A model generated the notes under the pieces. It was not told the DNA's origin. It ran no database searches and saw only the letters and a list, made by a program, of their open reading frames with translations. Source: Amphiduros pacificus (taxonomy: Eukaryota > Annelida > Polychaeta > Phyllodocida > Hesionidae). From it: DNA of 64,000 bases. Shown here piece after piece: positions 34,401 through 46,800 of the stretch. The translations under genes and the position numbers were made by a program. Every line of letters begins with the position of its first letter. The stretch's first letter is position 1. Location: positions 23,093,995 to 23,157,994 of the forward strand of contig OX439011.1 in assembly GCA_949316495.1 (NCBI GenBank). Direction: 5' to 3'.

Positions 34401-37400
34401 AGAGTGAGAGAACCTAGAGTGAGAGAACCTAGAGTGAGGGAACCAAGGGTGAGGGAACCTAGAGTTAGGGAACCTAGAGTGAGGGAACCAAGGGTGAGGG
34501 AACCTAGAGTGAGGGAACCAAGGGTGAGGGAACCAAGGGTGAGGGAACCTAGAGTGAGAAAATCTAGAGTTAGGGAACCTAGAGTGAGGGAACCAAGTAA
34601 GAGGGAACCTAGAGTGAGAGAACCTAGAGTGAGAGAACCTAGAGTGAGGGAACCAAGGGTGAGGGAACCTAGAGTTAGGGAACCTAGAGTGAGGGAACCA
34701 AGTAAGAGGGAACCTAGAGTGAGAGAACCTAGAGTGAGAGAACCTAGAGTGAGGGAACCAAGGGTGAGGGAACCTAGAGTTAGGGAACCTAGAGTGAGGG
34801 AACCAAGGGTGAGGGAACCTAGAGTGATGGAACCTAGAGTGAGAAAATCTAGAGTTAGGGAACCTAGAGTGAGGGAACCAAGGGTGAGGGAACCTAGAGT
34901 GAGGGAACATTGGGTGAGGGAACATTGGGTGATGAGGGAACATTGGGTGAGGGAACCTTGAGTGAGGGATCATTGAGTGAGGGAACCTTGATTGAGGGAA
35001 CATTGAGTGAGGGACCCTAGAGTGAGGGAACCTAGCTATAGAGTGAGGGAACCTAGAGTGAGGAAATCTAGAGTGATGAAAACTAGGGTGAGGGAACCTA
35101 GAGTGAGGGAACTAAGAATGGGGAACCTAGAGTTGGGGAACCTAGAGTGAGGGAACCTAGAGTGAGGGAACCAAGGTTGAGGTCACCTTTGTTGGCGAAT
35201 CAAGGTTGAGGGAACATTGGGTGAGGGAACCTATTGAAAGGGAACTTAAAGAAGTAAACTTTTGGCATGGGCTGTTAGTGTGTAATTTACCCCTCTCTCC
35301 TCTAGATCTCTTGGGAGAGTTCCCTGCACATTGAGTCTCCAGTCAGAGAAGGCTCGGCTCAATAGTCCCATCATGCCCTGCCGTCCGATTGTCATACTCT
35401 TGTCCACCCAACCACCTGGACTCACTAACTTAGAAACAGCTTTCCTGAAATAGATGGGAAAACATAGCGGATATTGAGATGATATTAGATCCAACATCAG
35501 TATCAGAAACCAAAGTGGTTACATTATACTTATATGCATATGGTCATTTTAAAAGAAGAAACAAAACTAACAATAAAAATAGTTTTGGGTCAAATAGCTG
35601 GTTGCCAATGTACCTTCCTGATTGATATAGCCTGAGATTCAAGTTACCCATCTGATTGATATAGCCTGAGACTCAAGTTACCTTCCTGACTGATGATTCA
35701 AGTTATCTTCCTGATTGATATAGCCTGAGATTCAAGTTACCTACCTGATTGATATAGCCTGAGATTCAAGTTACCTACCTGGTTGATATAGCCTGAGATT
35801 CAAGTTACCTACCTGATTGATATAGCCTGAGATTCAAGTTACCTACCTGGTTGATATAGCCTGAGATTCAAGTTACCTTCCTGATTGATATAGCCTGAGA
35901 TTCAAGTTACCTTCCTGATTGATATAGCCTGAGATTCAAGTTACCTACCTGGTTGATATAGCCTGAGATTCAAGTTACCTACCTGATTGATATAGCCTGA
36001 GATTCAAGTTACCTACCTGATTGATATAGCCTGAGATTCAAGTTACCTACCTGGTTGATATAGCCTGATATTCAAGTTACCTTCCTGGTTGATATAGCCT
36101 GAGATTCAAGTTACCTTCCTGATTGATATAGCCTGAGATTCAAGTTACCTTCCTGGTTGATATAGCCTGGGATTCAAGTTACCTTCCTGGTTGATATAGC
36201 CTGAGATTCAAGTTACTTCCCTGATTGATATAGCCTGAGATTCAAGTTACCTTCCTGGTTGATATAGCCTGAGATTCAAGTTACCTTCCTGGTTGATATA
36301 GCCTGAGATTCAAATTACCTTCCTGATTGATATAGCCTGAGATTCAAGTTACCTTCCTGATTGATATAGCCTGAGATTCAAGTTACCTTCCTGATTGATA
36401 TAGCCTGAGATTCAAGTTACCTTCCTGGTTGATATAGCCTGAGATTCAAATTACCTTCCTGATTGATATAGCCTGAGATTTAAATTACCTTCCTGACTGA
36501 TGATTCAAGTTGTCTTCCTGATTGATATAGCCTGAGATTCAAGTTACCTTCCTGATTAATATAGCCTGAGATTCAATTTACTGCTGAGTTAACTTGAGGG
36601 CCAAAATCACATAGACATTAGTGCTTATGCAACTTGGTAGCCGAATACACCCAGACATTAATTGGATCCGAATCCATTTGTTAATCATGGAGTTCTCTTG
36701 GGGGTGACTTAAAATGCATTCATCCTTGTCATGTATGAGTGGAGTCCTGTCCTGGACATGGCAAGGCTGAGTTTGCTTGGCAGAGGTAGTCAGCCTTCAC
36801 CTATACATGGCAAGGCTGAGTTTGCTTGGCGGAGGTAGGCAGCCTTCACCTATACATGGCAAGGCTGAGTTTGCTTGGCGGAGTTAGTCAGTCTTCACCT
36901 ATACATGGCAAGGCTGAGTTTGCTTGGCAGAGGTAGTCAGTCTTCACCTATACATGGCAAGGCTGAGTTTGCTTGGCGGAGTTAGTCAGTCTTCACCTAT
37001 ACATGGCAAGGCTGAGTTTGCTTGGCGGAGTTAGTCAGCCTTCACCTATACATGGCAAGCCTGAGTTTGCTTGGCGGAGGTAGTCAGCCTTCACCTATAC
37101 ATGGCAAGGCTGATTTTGCTTGGCGGAGTTAGTCAGCCTTCACCTATACATGGCAAGGCTGAGTTTGCTTGGCGGAGGAAGGCAGCCTTCACCTATACAT
37201 GGCAAGGCTGAGTTTGCTTGGCGGAGTTAGTCAGCCTTCACCTACAAGCCTGAGTTTGCTTGGTGGAGGAAGGCAGCCTTCACCTATATATGGCAAGCCT
37301 GAGTTTGCTTGGCGGAGTTAGTCAGCCTTCACCTATACATGGCAAGGCTGAGTTTGCTTGGCGGAGGAAGGCAGCCTTCACCTATACATGGCAAGGCTGA

Positions 37401-40400
37401 GTTTGCTTGGTGGAGGTAGTCAGCCTTCACCTATACATGGCAAGGCTGAGTTTGCTTGGCGGAGTTAGTCAGCCTTCACCTATACATGGCAAGGCTGATT
37501 TTGCTTGGCGGAGTTAGTCAGCCTTCACCTATACATGGCAAGGCTGAGTTTGCTTGGCGGAGGAAGGCAGCCTTCACCTATACATGGCAAGGCTGAGTTT
37601 GCTTGGCGGAGTTAGTCAGCCTTCACCTACAAGCCTGAGTTTGCTTGGTGGAGGTAGTCAGTCTTCACCTATACATGGCAAGGCTGAGTTTGCTTGGCGG
37701 AGGTAGGCAGCCTTCACCTATACATGGCAAGGCTGAGTTTGCTTGGCGGAGTTAGTCAGCCTTCACCTATACATGGCAAGCCTGAGTTTGCTTGGTGGAG
37801 GTAGTCAGCCTTCACCTATACATGGCAAGCCTGAGTTTGCTTGGTGGAGGTAGGCAGCCTTCACCTATACATGGCAAGCCTGAGTTTGCTTGGTGGAGGT
37901 AGTCAGTCTTCACCTATACATGGCAAGGCTGAGCTTGCTTGGCGGAGGTAGTCAGTCTTCACCTATACATGGCAAGGCTGAGTTTGCTTGGTGGAGGTAG
38001 GCAGCCTTCACCTATACATGGCAAGCCTGAGTTTGCTTGGTGGAGGTAGTCAGTCTTCACCTATACATGGCAAGGCTGAGCTTGCTTGGCGGAGGTAGTC
38101 AGTCTTCACCTATACATGACAAGGCTGAGTTTGTTTGGCGGAGGTAGGCAGCCTTTACCTATACATGGCAAGGCTGAGTTTGCTTGGCGGAGGTAGTCAG
38201 TCTTCACCTATACATGGCAAGCCTGAGTTTGCTTGGCGGAGGTAGGCAGCCTTCACCTATACATGGCAAGGCTGAGTTTGCTTGGTGGAGGTAGGCAGCC
38301 TTCACCTATACATGGCAAGCCTGAGTTTGCTTGGCGGAGGTAGGCAGCCTTCACCTATACATGGCAAGGCTGAGTTTGCTTGGCAGAGGTAGTCAGTCTT
38401 CACCTATACATGGCAAGGCTGAGTTTGCTTGGCGGAGGAAGGCAGCCTTCACCTATATATGGCAAGGCTGAGTTTGCTTGGCGGAGGAAGGCAGCCTTCA
38501 CCTATATATGGCAAGGCTGAGTTTTCTTGGCGGAGGAAAGCAGCCTTCACCTATACATGGCAAGGCTGAGTTTGCTTGGCGGAGGTAGGCAGCCTTCACC
38601 TATACATGGCAAGGCTGAGTTTGCTTGGCAGAGGTAGGCAGCCTTCACCTATACATGGCAAGGCTGAGTTTGCTTGGCGGAGGAAGGCAGCCTTCACCTA
38701 TACATGGCAAGGCTGAGTTTGCTTGGCGGAGGAAAGCAGCCTTCACCTATACATGGCAAGGCTGAGTTTGCTTGGTGGAGGTAGGCAGCCTTCACCTATA
38801 CATGGCAAGGCTGAGTTTGCTTGGTGGAGGTAGTCAGTCTTCACCTATATATGGCAAGGCTGAGTTTGCTTGGCGGAGGTAGGCAGCCTTCACCTATACA
38901 TGGCAAGGCTGAGTTTGCTTGGCAGAGGTAGTCAGTCTTCACCTATACATGGCAAGGCTGAGTTTGCTTGGCGGAGGTAGTCAGTCTTCACCTATACATG
39001 GCAAGGCTGAGTTTGCTTGGCGGAGGAAGGCAGCCTTCACCTATACATGGCAAGCCTGAGTTTGCTTGGCGGAGGTAGGCAGCCTTCACCTATACATGGC
39101 AAGGCTGAGTTTGCTTGGCGGAGGAAGGCAGCCTTCACCTATACATGGCAAGCCTGAGTTTGCTTGGCGGAGGTAGGCAGCCTTCACCTATACATGGCAA
39201 GGCTGAGTTTGCTTGGCGGAGGTAGGCAGCCTTCACCTATACATGGCAAGGCTGAGTTTGCTTGGCGGAGGTAGTCAGTCTTCACCTATTTATGGCAAGG
39301 CTGAGTTTGCTTGACGGAGGAAGGCAGCCTTGCCTATACATTACAAGGGGGCAAACTTCAAGCATTAAAGCATTAAGTATAGAGGTGGCTTACGTGTTGA
39401 TGGCTATGAGATAGAGGAAGTGTGGAGCCAGCAGCCTGAACAAAGGATGAGATGGTGACAGCTGTCTGTGGGTTGTCACTGCCACACCCTCCATCACAAT
39501 ATGAGTAAAACCTGAGAGAAGTGGAGAGAAAAATATCATTAGCATTTTATTTGGGTGAGTGGTAAGTACATCAGGCGGTGAGTCTTCTTAGGCATGGATT
39601 CTCATTATATCTATTTTTCATTTTTAATTTCCACAATGACTGAAGATGGGGAAGAACAAACATTTTTTGGACTTATTGTTCATGAGCTAGACATTTTATG
39701 ATAATATCATTAAATTCAAAGCATTTCTTTTTTGATAGACAGCATTTTGATATGATATGATATATATGACATGTTCACTTTATATCAAATATTGATATTT
39801 CACGAGTTATCAGATAATATGTTTGACATTGTTACTTAATATCAAATGTGGCATTCACTTATATAATTTCAGAACCAAATAGATATACAATAATCTCATT
39901 TATAATCAGATGTTTGAATTCAAAGAAAACAATTCTTCAGCTTAGACATAATTTATAATCACGTTTTAACAAATAATATTGTTTACTACTATTTCATAAT
40001 TAAACAAGGTTTTAATGATAAAAAGCCAGATGTAAGGTCACAAGAACTGAAACCATTAGACCAGTTAAGTGCTTAAGTTATAATTGCGGTTTGGTCATTT
40101 GGGATCGGAAGATATCTCAGTGTCAAGAAGCCGGCCCGGGGAATTCGTGATTTTAAGCGGGTTGGATTGGTGACAATGTGGAGAGAAAAGCAACCCTGAA
40201 GAGGGGTGGAGAAAGCAACCCTGAATAGGGGTGGAGAAAAGCAACCCTGAAGAGGGGTGGAGAAAAGCAACCCTGAAGAGGGGTGGAGAAAAGCAACCCT
40301 GAAGAGGGGTGGAGAAAAGCAACCCTGAAGAGGGGTGGAGAAAAGCAACCCTGAAGAAGGGTGGAGAAATGTAACCCTGAAGAGGGGTGGAGAAAAGCAA

Positions 40401-43400
40401 CCCTGAAGAGGGGTGGAGAAAAGCAACCCTGAAGAGGGGTGGAGAAAAGCAACCCTGAATAGGGGTGGAGAAAAGCAACCCTGAAGAGGGGTGGAGAAAA
40501 GCAACCCTGAAGAGGGGTGGAGACATGTAACCCTGAAGAGGGGTGGAGAAAAGCAACCCTGAAGAGCCTGAAGAGGGGTGGAGAAAAGCAACCCTGAATA
40601 GGGGTGGAGAAAAGCAACCCTGAAGAGGGGTGGAGAAAAGCAACCCTGAAGAGGGGTGGAGACATGTAACCCTGAAGAGGGGTGGAGAAATGCAACCCTG
40701 AAGAGGGGTGGAGAAATGCAACCCTGAAGAGGGGTGGAGAAAAGCAACCCTGAAGAGGGGTGGAGACATGCAACCCTGAAGAGGGGTGGAGAAAAGCAAC
40801 CCTGAAGAGGGGTGGAGACATGCAACCCTGAAGAGGGGTGGAGAAGTGCAACCCTGAAGAGCAGGATATCGAAACAGATGGTAATTCACTTTTCACGCCA
40901 AGACAGAATAATCTGTGATATAGAAGTTATTAGTGTGTTTTTGTCAAAGAAAGCAATTTCTTCTCACCCAGATGAGATACTGCTTCATGAACGCTAGCAT
41001 CTGCATTATTGAACCACATTTTGGCTAACAACCAAGTGTACTTAGGGTCTGACGGGAGAAAAACCTAAAACAAGAATCACAGTATTTTAAATGTATCTAA
41101 AGTATATATGCATGACATGTAATTTCCAAATAAAAAGAAAGAACATGCCTGACTTTGGTGGTGAAACACTAGAGTCAGACACAGCTGTAGGTGATTCAAT
41201 AGGGCATGGCGGCCAAAGCATTCTCACCTATTATGTTAGCTACAAAATAATGTGTGATGGTGGTACCAAATGGTGAAAGCGAGAAGAACATGTGGAGATA
41301 CTAGCAACTGGCATGAGTGAACAGAACAGGATACTTTAAAAGTTGGCATTCTATTTTCACATCATTTCAGAATAATGTGTGTCCTTTCACAATGTTCACG
41401 GTGACATGGACACATCTCCCTATACTGTTCCTTGATGAACTCTTCAGTATTGGATATGTCCAGTCAACATGCTGATATACATCTATTGAAAGCTTAAGAT
41501 ATTTCAATTGTGAAAAAAAATAGTCTGGTCAGATGACGTAATTAGCTTTTGTTTGTTTGTTTGTTTGGGATTTACATAATTTTCAACATTATTTCAGTCA
41601 TTTCAGTCATGTGCCGATGCATTTGCCAGAATGTCTAGATCTCAAACAACGTCCTAATCTCCCACTCTGGTTTAATATGAAAGCCTTTCCTGTCAAAGTG
41701 TGGTGTCTTCTCTTAGGGGGAATAACACGTCATGGTATTCGATTGTACATAGACCCCCTTCCAATCTCTCCGACCAATTATTAAATATAGTGGAGTTGTA
41801 CAGTTCTGGTTCCGGTAAAGTTGTACAGTTCCGGTGTGTACTTTTCAATGGGGGAAAAAAACATGGAGATCGGCAATCGGCCTATGTATTCAAATATTAT
41901 CTACGTTTTCATAACTCAATTTAGGCTCCCACATGTGCAGATTGTTTAAAACGTTGTAAACATGAGAAAATACACTGTATATCTGATACAATGAACGTCT
42001 GATATCGAGGCGTTGGCATTCATTAGGGGGTGTCAGTTTGTCATTTGTTACACCGAGAATGGGAGTGCAACTTCTTTGTCTTATCTTATCTTTTTGTTCT
42101 ATAGAACCTATCTTTTTGTTCTATCATAATTTCAATTTGTCATGATGTTCATATGTGGCTAAGCTTTCAATACACCAAATCGTAGAATTGATGCTTTATA
42201 CTTTTAATAAGCGAAGCAAGTTATATCCCACACTAGGTGTGTATGTGAAAACATTAAGGTAAGCACTGACAGTGTTAATAGGCTGCTGTATTGATTTTGT
42301 TTGTTTGTTTGGGGTTTTACATCACTTTCAACATTATTTCAGTCATTTCGTGATGAGACCTACTTGTAGCAGATATAGTGCTGCCTCACTTAATTGTCAT
42401 GTCGCAGGTCCTTGACATGACAACTCACCCGGTCACAGATTTACAAGGACAACGGGTTAACCCTTTAGACACGGACCTCAGCTCATATGGGAAATTGTAT
42501 TCTGAGTTCAATCTCAGCACGACTGGAGTTCGAACGCACAACCTTTGGATCACCACAGAGGAACTGGTCCTAATAAACTGGCGCTCTAACCAACTGCATC
42601 ACGGCCCGTGGCCCCTGCTGTATTGAAGCATATCTTATATCTATTTTATATTCTATATTAACCAGATAATTACTTTATACTTGTAGAAAATGGTGACTCA
42701 AGACATGATCTATTATCAGGATGATCAGGATGATCAAATTAAATGAAAAAGTATCAGTACGTAAAATGTCATTTTCTGCACTATCGCCCAGAAGCCAGAA
42801 AAGGTATTTTAACTAATGTTGATATCTAATAAGGACTGATATCATTTCTATAGAATGTGAGATACATCTTAAAAGCATTTGAGGGCTTGCTTTGAAAGAG
42901 TGAACTGCATTATTAAAGATAAATTGCATATTGATAAACATGTCCCATCATGCAGCACAAGTCATCCATAAATTCCAGTTCAATGTTTTTGTATTTCTTT
43001 TTATTTAAGACATTCATGAGAGCTGAGTCTACTATTTGATATGTGAGACCAGGGCATATGAAGGTAGTGCTTGATAATTTCCTACTCCCCCTTATTATAC
43101 ATAATAATAACGAGATGCAGATCATAGGAAACATAAAATGAATTCTGTTATTTAATAATACAATAATGGCTTGTTTTGTCGAGGTTATTCGAAAAATAAT
43201 GAGAATAATTGAAGGGACTATATATTGATCTTTGCTGTCAGGGGCCCATTCCTATATTTCCATGCTCCGCTCTTTGTTTTCAAGGTAGGTGGCACTTGAA
43301 CAGATCCGAGCAAAATATTTCAATAGTCAACCTCACTTCATACTTTGCTTTCAGAAAGGTGAATATTTTTGCCATCTGATAAGTATTGTTCAAAATACCC

Positions 43401-43820
43401 TAGGTTGATACATATATTTTTTTATGATTTTTAGAAGGTGAGGCGTTTACTATGGTTTTCAATTGGACATTGTAATAGTGGTCCGAGGCCTGAATCCACA
43501 AAGCTATTTCAGTCCCTGTATGGACCCTCATAGCATAAAAAAGTTCACAAGGGATGGTGACAGTCAACTTATCGTATCAATGTTGTAAACATAATGACAA
43601 GACTAATGATGGAGAGGGTCATATGTTGGTCTTCGCTGTCAGGGGTTTATCCATGTATCTATGTATGTATCTCTGTTTTCAGAAAAGGATTGGAACAAAC
43701 ACTGTAACAAACACTGTTACACTGAAATATGTCTATAGTCAACCTCACTTTATACTTTATACTTTGCTTTTAAAAGGATGGCTATTCTTGCTATTTGATA
43801 TAAATGGTTAAAGACACCCA

Positions 43821-43863
<43 letters not shown>

Positions 43864-46800
43864 TATATATAGTTATTACGATAGTGGTCCAAAGTTCATT
43901 AAGCTAACTTACAGGGTTTCCTTCTCCTGGTGTTTGGAACAGTTGGATGGCTATCGGTAGTAACTGCTGATTATCATTAAGATAAAACAGGCACATTGGA
44001 GAACACAACTGAAATAATAAGTGATATGCAGAAGCAGTGTATTGTCATTACAAAAATAAAAAAACAGAATATAGAGAACAATCGGTAACCTGATATTGAA
44101 TGGGCTATGCATATAACAATAAAATTCAATCGTTTCTTTTAAGTGAGAATGTTCTTGGTCCAGCAAGAAATCAAACCCTTCAGCTTGGAGTTCAGACATC
44201 CTACCCTATAGCCACTCCCTGGATATGGTCGAGATGGAGTGATAACTATTTTTATTAATAGATCATACACATGTAGGTTATTACTTACAATTAATTCATC
44301 TCTAGTTTTAACTAGGTTGTCAGTTATTGCGTGATTGATGAGGAACAATTTCTTCGCATCCAGAGCTTCCTCTAAACTCTTGCCCTCTAAGAATGGACCC
44401 ACCATTTCCGATGTTACAGGAAAACTAGAATATACATTGCATACAAAACATTGAGATTTGATGGAGAAGTTGATAAAATGATTAGAAATTGAAAATCATT
44501 TCTGTTTGAAGAAGGTTACATGAGAGAAGAAATGCTGTGTGAAAGGTAACATGACAGAAGTGATGTGTCACAGGTCACATGACAGAAGTGATGTGTCACA
44601 GGTCACATGACAGAAGTGCTGTGTGAAAGGTCACATGACAGAAGTTTTTAGTGTAACTTTATATGTAGGGACCTTGTTTTTGCTATAGTGCGGTGCACCC
44701 ATTTTTCCCATTTGAATGAATTATGGGGATTTGAGTGCAGATCCCTTGGCTGCGGTATAATTAGGTTTTAATGAGAATAAAATGGTGCATTGTTTGGCAG
44801 TCACCAAACAGAGCAAATTTAAGAAATTGTTCTGTTGTTGATGGAGAGATAAAATAGTTTTGAAAGATATAAATTACCTATTTCTTAGAATAAAGATATT
44901 TTACAACAAGATATAGTGAATCATGATAAATTGAGTTGTGGTATATTGAATCATGGTGTAGTCATTCTTATCATCGAATCGTGATATATTGAATCGTGGT
45001 ATATTAAATGGTGTTTTTACTGTGGGACACTAAGTGATGATGATTTGAGATGCGTGAACAATATGAACGATATGTGACATTAAAAACAAACATGGCCGCG
45101 AAGGATGATTAAGCCATAACATTGCAAGCTGCTTTGCATATTGATCAGTGAAAGATGATTTCATCCTGGTCAGATACAAGATCACCATATTTGGCCAGAA
45201 TCTGAGAATGATCCGCGTGGGTACAAGTTAGGTCACACAAACCTACGAGAGGGGAGAAGAGATGGAGAACACAGAACGGAGGACGAGGAAAATGACCACG
45301 AAGACAAGATAGACCAGACGCATCTCCACTCTCCGAGAAGTGCCAGTGATGACACCCAGCTGGCGCTACGCTCCTGCCATGCCAGTTGCCTGGCCTGACT
45401 CTGTGTATGTATATGACATCTATTGTGCACTGTACATGCTGAGTCAGCAGTCATCCTTTATCCTCCATCTCTGATAGTTTCGCTAGATTATCATAGGTTA
45501 GCCCAGACCGCCCAACCCATGGTAACATTACGACCCCTTACTACAACAACTTTGGCCATATCAGGTTGACTTTCGAGTCTTTCAGTCACTGTGAAATTAA
45601 CACTGCCGGCAGTGGGAGTCGAACCCACCACCTCCCGTCCTCCACTTATATAACCAGTGTGAAAGTAACACTCCATTGGGGAGTCGAACCCACCACCTCC
45701 CGTCCTCCACTCTTATAACCAGTGTGAGAGTAACACTGCCGGCAGTGGGAGTCGAATCCACCACCTCCCGTCCTCCACTTTTATAACCAGTGTGAAAGTA
45801 ACACTCTCGGCAGTGGGAGTCGAACCCACCACCTCCCGTCCTCCACGTATATAACCAGTGTGAAAGTAACACTGACGGCAGTGGGAGTCGAACCCACCAC
45901 CTCCCGTCCTCCACTCTTATAACCAGTGTGAAAGTAACACTCTCGGCAGTGGGAGTCGAACCCACCACCTCCCGTCCTCCACGTATATAACCAGTGTGAA
46001 AGTAACACTGACGGCAGTGGGAGTCGAACCCACCACCTCCCGTCCTCTACTTATATAACCAGTATGAGAGTAACACTGACGGCAGTGGGGGTCAAACCCA
46101 CCACCTCCCGTCCTCCACGTATATAACCAGTGTGAAAGTAACACTGACGGCAGTGGGAGTCGAACCCACCACCTCCCGTCCTCCACGTATATAACCAGTG
46201 TGAAAGTAACACTGACGGCAGTGGGAGTCGAACCCACCACCTCCCGTCCTCCACTCTTATAACCAGTGTGAAAGTAACACTCTCGGCAGTGGGAGTCGAA
46301 CCCACCACCTCCCGTCCTCCACGTATATAACCAGTGTGAAAGTAACACTGACGGCAGTGGGAGTCGAACCCACCACCTCCCGTCCTCTACTTATATAACC
46401 AGTGTGAAAGTAACACTGCTGGCAGTGGGAGTCGAACCCACCACCTCCCGTCCTCCACTTATATAACCAGTGTGAAAGTAACACTGACGGCAGTGGGAGT
46501 CGAACCCACCACCTCCCGTCCTCCACTTATATAACCAGTGTGAAAGTAACACTGACGGCAGTGGGAGTCGAACCCACCACCTCCCGTCCTCTACTTATAT
46601 AACCAGTGTGAAAGTAACACTGACGGCAGTGGGAGTCGAACCCACCACATCCCGTCCTCTACTTATATAACCAGTGTGAAAGTAACACTGTCGGCAGTGG
46701 GATAAATTGAATCATTATATATTGAATCGTGATATTATGAATCATGATATATTGAATCATGGTATATTGAATTGTGGTATTTTGAATTATCGCATAATGA

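Noticed and set aside
34119-35003. 294-codon minus frame and 190-codon plus frame of pentapeptide repeats
   Set aside because: Product of the 15-bp minisatellite in an intron. Open on both strands at once, no start context, no signal peptide and no unique domain.
36757-39345. CRISPR array
   Set aside because: The units are contiguous tandem repeats without unique spacers, in a eukaryotic gene intron.
40073-40896. Three overlapping ~250-codon minus frames
   Set aside because: All three frames of the 26-bp array are open at the same time, as expected from a stop-free unit; they lie between lipoxygenase exons f and g.
45590-46702. A cluster of tRNA genes
   Set aside because: Only the T-arm is present in each 68-bp unit. 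There is no acceptor, D or anticodon arm, so no tRNA can form.
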